Part shown: one piece after another, positions 59,976-64,000 of the stretch
Layout: every line of letters starts with the position of its first letter
How positions within the stretch are numbered: position 1 is the stretch's first letter
Source: Porodaedalea pini
Lineage: Eukaryota > Basidiomycota > Agaricomycetes > Hymenochaetales > Hymenochaetaceae
Direction of reading: 5' to 3'
DNA: 64,000 nt
Assembly: GCA_002794775.1 (NCBI GenBank)
Contig: NBAY01000002.1
Span: forward strand, 930,001-994,000
Translations under genes and position numbers: made by a program
The notes under the pieces: generated by a model
Databases searched by the model: none
What the model was told of the DNA's origin: nothing
What the model saw: only the letters and a program-made list of their open reading frames with translations

Positions 59976-60389
59976 TGTTAGAACCTGAACTTTCACCTTT
60001 TCCTTTATTTTCCCTTTTACCATTTCCTTTATTATATTCGTCCTTTTCATTATATTTACCCATCTTACACAATCATTCCCACACTGCCTTCATTCGTTCC
60101 ATTCCCACTCGTTATGTAATGTTAGGTAATATAGTCTCATGGTCGTCGCTATATAAAGTCTCAGGAATCGCATGAACTCCTTGTTCTGCTTTTCCTCTTA
60201 CCTCCGTGACGACCTAGGTGAGACTCGTCCCCCTTGTATTAGTTTAGACTTGTATTAATCCTCTTACCTCCGCGACGACCTAGCCTGAGTACAGCGTGTC
60301 CCGAGTCTCCACTTGAGTATAGCACGTCCCAGACGACAGTCAGCCGAGGCCTGCCCAGTCCGAGTCGTCTCCCGGACTCCCGCCTAACA
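59976..60389 (+). repeat. 5' LTR of E3
   Basis: Runs from TGTTAGAACC to CCGCCTAACA (414 bp) with a TGTTAG/CTAACA inverted end pair. It contains TATATAAA at 60150-60157 and, about 30 nt further, the sequence GTTCTGCTTTT (60183-60193), complementary to the site just after the LTR. Confidence 0.93.
60150..60157 (+). promoter_or_regulatory. TATA box in the E3 LTR
   Basis: TATATAAA places a transcription start about 25-30 nt downstream, near 60178-60185. There the transcript would begin at or just before the sequence complementary to the primer-binding site. Confidence 0.6.
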
Positions 60390-60390
60390 T

Positions 60391-60401
60391 AAAAGCAGAA
60401 C
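60391..60401 (+). other. Primer-binding site, probably self-priming
   Basis: AAAAGCAGAAC starts two bases after the LTR end. It is perfectly complementary to GTTCTGCTTTT at 60183-60193 in the LTR. The same pairing exists in E1 and E2. It does not resemble a tRNA 3' end followed by TGG. Confidence 0.65.
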
Positions 60402-60779
60402 CTCACCAGGCTCATCCCCAGCGTATGTCGTCGCTGTCGACTCGCCTTCACCCAGTCTAGAGGAGCACTCCCCTCGACGGATTTGACGTGTAAACTCCCT
60501 GAACGACAACCCTCAACCCTGCCCGGACGTTTTCGGATGTTCGTGTATTATGTAAACCTACACCCGACATTTCCCGACCCTGGCTCTTCGCTTCTCCCTC
60601 TGGTGGAGGAACCATCTGACCTGGACGTGGGTAACACACCGTGTACAGTTGTCGATGTTGTTGTCGATTGTGATCTTGGCCGCCTCCTTCCGTTTGGTCA
60701 TCAAACTCGCCGACGAACCTGTCCTTCGTCAGCATAACGTACATCTGGACAACCAGCCCCTACCTGTTCCCCCCCCGAC

Positions 60780-62180
60780 GTAGTCAAGATAGATCTCACC
60801 GAGGAACAACAGCGGGCTTTCCCCTCTTCTTCATGCTACGACGCGGAACACCAATTGTACGTAGCGGACGACAGAAACCACGTCACTCATAATCTCTGGT
60901 GGAGTGACACTAGGCATGCCTGGTACTCGACTGACCCGTCTTCCGGCGAGCGAACTCATTGGGCGCCTCGACCTCCCCGTGCACCATCATCACTGACAGT
61001 CTCGACATCGTCGGTCGTCCTCCCAAGCGAACCAGGAGGCTATCGTACACCCCATAGAGACTCGTCACTGCCGACACCCCCTGAGCGCCTGACACATATG
61101 CCCGTACCAGCGATGGCTGAAGGTTTCACTCAAAGGCAGCAACAAGAGATCGCAGCGATCGTAGCTGCCGCCTTCACCCGAGCAGCAACGAACGCCCCTG
61201 CAGCCCAAGCTCCAGCTCCCTCGATTGACATCGCCTGGCCACACGAATTCGCTGGCGGCGATGACTACCTCGACTTCAAGCGCGAAGTCCTACTCTTCGT
61301 CTCGGCGAACCCCACGAGGTATCCCTCGTCGTCGAGCAAGATCTATGTCGCCCTCTCTTACCTCAAGGGTGGCAACGCGTCGACGTGGGCGCAAAACTAC
61401 GTCCAGGAATTCACAACGAATGGCGTCGTGAGCTTTACGGACGACTGGGCCAAGTTCCAAGAACGACTGGATGCCTCCTTCGATGATCCGAACAGGAAGG
61501 AGAAGGCGCTGAAGAAGTTCCGAGACAAGATCCAGAAGGACCTCTCCGCCGACCAGTTCTTCCAGGACCTCGACGTGATCATCAAGGCAGCGGAGCTGAA
61601 GGACGAAAGCGTCATTTGTGACCGCCTGCAACGCGCGATGAACATCGAGGTGGTCCGCGGCGTGTTGAGGTCGACGCCTGTGCCAACAACGTATGAGGCA
61701 TGGAAAAAGAAGGCCATTGAGATCGATCGGGGCGAACAGCAGATTCGCGCCATCCAACGAGGTCGTACATTGCCGTTCACACCCCGTCCGACGCCCCAAC
61801 AAGGGCCTCCTGCACGCCGACAGGTAGCAGCCCCGCACGCCGATAAGCGTGATGCGACGGGCGTCACTTTCGGAGGTGCCAGCCAACCGATGGACGTCTC
61901 GATGAATGAGGCGCAACGAAAGCGCGCATGCTGGATTTGCGGCGGACTGGGACACTTTAAGGACAAATGTCCGCAGGCGAAACCGATCATCCAGCGTATG
62001 TTGGAGCTGATGGCACCAGGTGAGTGCCACCTCATCGCTGACGAGCTCGGCGCGATGAAGGAGTCGGCATTCGAGGAAGTCGTGGACACTCGAAGGTCGA
62101 CGGTGGAGGACTATGTGGAGGAAGAAGACAATGACGAAGAGGTTATCGACTCGCAGGGTTTTGCGAGTGGTCAGGCGTAG
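60780..62180 (+). CDS. E3 gag polyprotein with CCHC zinc knuckle
   Basis: Open from about 60780 to TAG 62178-62180. It includes KIDLTEEQQ, WWSDTRHAWYSTD, the capsid core (HEFAGGDDYLDFKREV, YLKGGNASTWAQNYVQE, LDASFDDPNRKEKAL), and the knuckle CWICGGLGHFKDKC followed by an acidic tail. The first in-frame ATG is only at about 61098 (MPVPAMAEGF). The true start may use upstream sequence through splicing or shifting from the leader ORF, or a non-ATG codon. GGGTTTT at 62156-62162, in phase G GGT TTT, precedes the stop by 15 nt. Confidence 0.85.
   Translation, partial: VVKIDLTEEQQRAFPSSSCYDAEHQLYVADDRNHVTHNLWWSDTRHAWYSTDPSSGERTHWAPRPPRAPSSLTVSTSSVVLPSEPGGYRTPHRDSSLPTPPERLTHMPVPAMAEGFTQRQQQEIAAIVAAAFTRAATNAPAAQAPAPSIDIAWPHEFAGGDDYLDFKREVLLFVSANPTRYPSSSSKIYVALSYLKGGNASTWAQNYVQEFTTNGVVSFTDDWAKFQERLDASFDDPNRKEKALKKFRDKIQKDLSADQFFQDLDVIIKAAELKDESVICDRLQRAMNIEVVRGVLRSTPVPTTYEAWKKKAIEIDRGEQQIRAIQRGRTLPFTPRPTPQQGPPARRQVAAPHADKRDATGVTFGGASQPMDVSMNEAQRKRACWICGGLGHFKDKCPQAKPIIQRMLELMAPGECHLIADELGAMKESAFEEVVDTRRSTVEDYVEEEDNDEEVIDSQGFASGQA
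62156..62162 (+). promoter_or_regulatory. Candidate -1 ribosomal frameshift site between gag and pol
   Basis: GGGTTTT fits the X XXY YYZ slip heptamer in the gag phase. After a -1 slip, the pol frame is open through the gag stop and into LKYNQPSVQYIDAND and the protease. E1 keeps the heptamer, and E2 has GGATTTT. Confidence 0.6.
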
Positions 62181-64000
62181 CCATCGGGGCGACTGACCGA
62201 GAAGAACAAGGGACTTCGAATCCGGATTCGCTAAAATATAACCAACCATCTGTACAATACATAGATGCAAACGACGTCGATGGTTTTCCCGATTACGAAG
62301 TCCCCACCGGTGTGAACAAAGATGAAGAGTACAAGCAACTGTTCATGAGAGGAACTGGTGGATGCCAGCTGGACCTTCTCCTGACCATCGAGCATGAAAT
62401 AGCGGGTGAGGTGAGAGAGGTAGATGCGCATGCCCTTGTGGATTTGGGATGCACGGGATCCTGCATCGACGTCAGGTTCGTCGAGAGGTACGGGTTGGAA
62501 ACGAAACGCTACATTCGACCCCTCGCGGTGCTCAACGCCGATGGCACACACAATGAGGCCGGATTGATCGAGGAGTACATTGATGTCGAGCTCATGATCG
62601 GCCATCACCAGGAGAGGATCGTCCTCGCAGTAATGTCCCTAGCGTCGTCAAACATCTTTCTGGGGTACGACTGGCTTCGACGTCACAATCCAGAGGTCGA
62701 CTGGAAAACGGGTTCGATCGAATTCACCCGCTGTCCAGAAGAATGTGCGATCAAGAGGGAGCCGGTGGAGGACCTAGGCAAGGTGAAGAAGGTGGTGGAA
62801 CAGATGAGGAGGGTGAGTGAGATGCGAATGGACAAGGCGTCCTGGCCCGCATACCTCAACGACTACGCCGACATTTTCAGCGAAAAAGGTTTTGAGAAGC
62901 TGCCGGAACACCGACCCTGGGACCATGTCATCGACTTGAAGCCCGACTTCAAACCGAGCGACTGTAAGATCTACCCACTCACGCCAACTGAGCAGCAGTC
63001 ACTCAAGGACTTCCTTGATGAAAATCTGAAGTCGGGTCGCATTCGACGGTCGATATCGCCCATGGCGTCGCCCTTCTTCTTCATTAAGAAGGCCGACAAA
63101 TCGCTACGCCCGATCCAGGATTACCGTAAGCTCAATGACGGTACGATCAAGAACAAGTATCCCCTCCCTCTCATTGACGAACTCGTCGACAAGGTCAAGA
63201 AAGCGAAGTACATCACTAAGCTTGACCTTCGCTGGGGGTACTACAATATCCGGATCTGCGAGGGTGACGAATGGAAGGCAGCGTTTCGCACAAACATGGG
63301 CCTCTTCGAACCGACGGTCATGTTTTTTGGCCTTTGCAACACGCCGGCCACATTCCAGGCCTTTGTCAACCACATCTTTAAGGACCTAATCTACGCGAAC
63401 TTGATCATCGTATACCTCGACGACATCCTGATCCTCTCGGAAACCATTGAGGAGCATATCGACACGTCGAGGCGCGTACTCCAGATCCTCCGAGAAAATG
63501 GCCTGTACCTGAAGCCGGAGAAGTGCGAGTTTGACGCCAAGGTCGTCAAATACCTTGGCCACATCATCGGCAATGGCGAGATCAGGGCTGACCCGGCAAA
63601 GACGGAGGCGATTGCGAACTGGCCAGTCCCATGGAACCTCAAGGAGCTGCAACAGTTCCTCAGTATGGGAAACTGGCTGAGACGGTTTATTAAGGACTAC
63701 AGCAAGGTGGTCCGACCGTTGACGTCGTTAACGGGCAAGAAGGACTGGGTATGGGAGACCGAACAGCAGGAAGCGTTCGAGGAGCTGAGACGACGTCTCT
63801 GCTCACCTCCAGTCCTAGCCATCACCAATGACGAGGGCCCTTTCCGCGTAGAAGCGGACTCGTCGAACTTTGCGCTCAGTGGTGTGTTGTTGCAGAAGCA
63901 GGAAGGGAAGTGGAGGGTGATCGCCTACAGGTCAGAGGCACTTGAACCGGCGGAACGAAACTATGAGATCTACAACAAGGAGATGCTCGCGATCGTTTCG
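62157..64000 (+). CDS. E3 pol (protease, RT, start of RNase H), truncated by window end
   Basis: Continuous open frame to the window end: protease (FMRGTGGCQLDLLL; HALVDLGCTGSCIDVRFV), linker, RT (HVIDLKPDF, FFFIKKADKSLRPIQDYRKL, KLDLRWGYYNIRI, VYLDDILI, LGHIIGNGEIRADPAKTE) and RNase H start (VEADSSNFALSGVLLQKQEGKWRVIAYRSEA). No nonsense codon is seen. The protease motif has DLG instead of DSG, as in E2, so protease activity is doubtful. Confidence 0.9.

Larger units (their letters stand above)
59976..64000 (+). mobile_element. Ty3/gypsy chromovirus E3, inserted head-to-head in the E2 LTR (incomplete)
   Basis: The youngest insertion and the only gypsy copy on the plus strand. It has a 5' LTR, the conserved leader, gag without internal stops, and pol open from the frameshift site to the window end. 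The window cuts it inside RNase H. Confidence 0.93.

Noticed and set aside
59976..60389. Solo LTR
   Set aside because: It is followed directly by a primer-binding site and an open gag-pol of the same family, so it is the 5' LTR of E3.

Overview
The window looks like nuclear DNA of a basidiomycete, most likely an Agaricomycete. Its genes are densely packed and interrupted by many 49-69 nt GT-AG introns. The proteins are typical fungal housekeeping ones (Hog1-type MAP kinase, Exo84, THO subunit, Gal10-type epimerase, Skt5/Chs4, uS15m). It also carries a Dnmt1-like DNA methyltransferase and chromodomain Ty3/gypsy elements. Exon structures were read by eye, so start codons and introns are inferences unless a conserved motif crosses the junction.

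Layout. 1-275: decayed copy of an EXO84 PH segment. 2013-3277: C2H2 zinc-finger gene. 3278-5523: mostly AT-rich non-coding DNA. 5524-8073: EXO84. 8763-10617: HOG1-type MAPK. 11501-15183 or further: Dnmt1-like cytosine methyltransferase, divergent from THOC1/HPR1 (15407-18048). 19788-21322: a secreted, Kex2-type repeat peptide precursor. 22076-23672: UDP-glucose 4-epimerase. 24165-27110: methylcrotonyl-CoA carboxylase alpha subunit. 27627-29447: Skt5/Chs4-like chitin synthase activator. 29803-30442: Pin1/Ess1 prolyl isomerase. 30822-32412: MOSC/mARC-like protein. 32897-35886: CreB/USP12/46-type deubiquitinase. 38651-39678: mitochondrial uS15. 39961-42347: F-box protein. 42348-45308: no confident gene.

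From about 45.3 kb to the end the window is a retrotransposon nest. A Ty1/copia remnant (45309-47683, minus) is interrupted by chromovirus E1 (47684-53801, minus). The 5' LTR of E1 is interrupted by E2 (53802-59975, minus), and the 5' LTR of E2 by E3 (59976 to the window end, plus). E1 carries five nonsense codons and E2 four. E3 is open through all of the pol it shows.

The most novel item is the repeat precursor. It has a signal peptide followed by 18 full and one degenerate 18-residue units (HGDSGSRGRSNDRL core) joined by KRR or RRR basic sites. It is spread over modular exons whose introns all split the same codon of the unit, and synonymous codons have drifted while the peptide has not. 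A second theme links genes and transposons: stop codons and LTR differences in the retroelements are C-to-T (or G-to-A) transitions, mostly at CpG. That is what cytosine methylation by an enzyme such as the one at 11.5-15.2 kb would leave behind.
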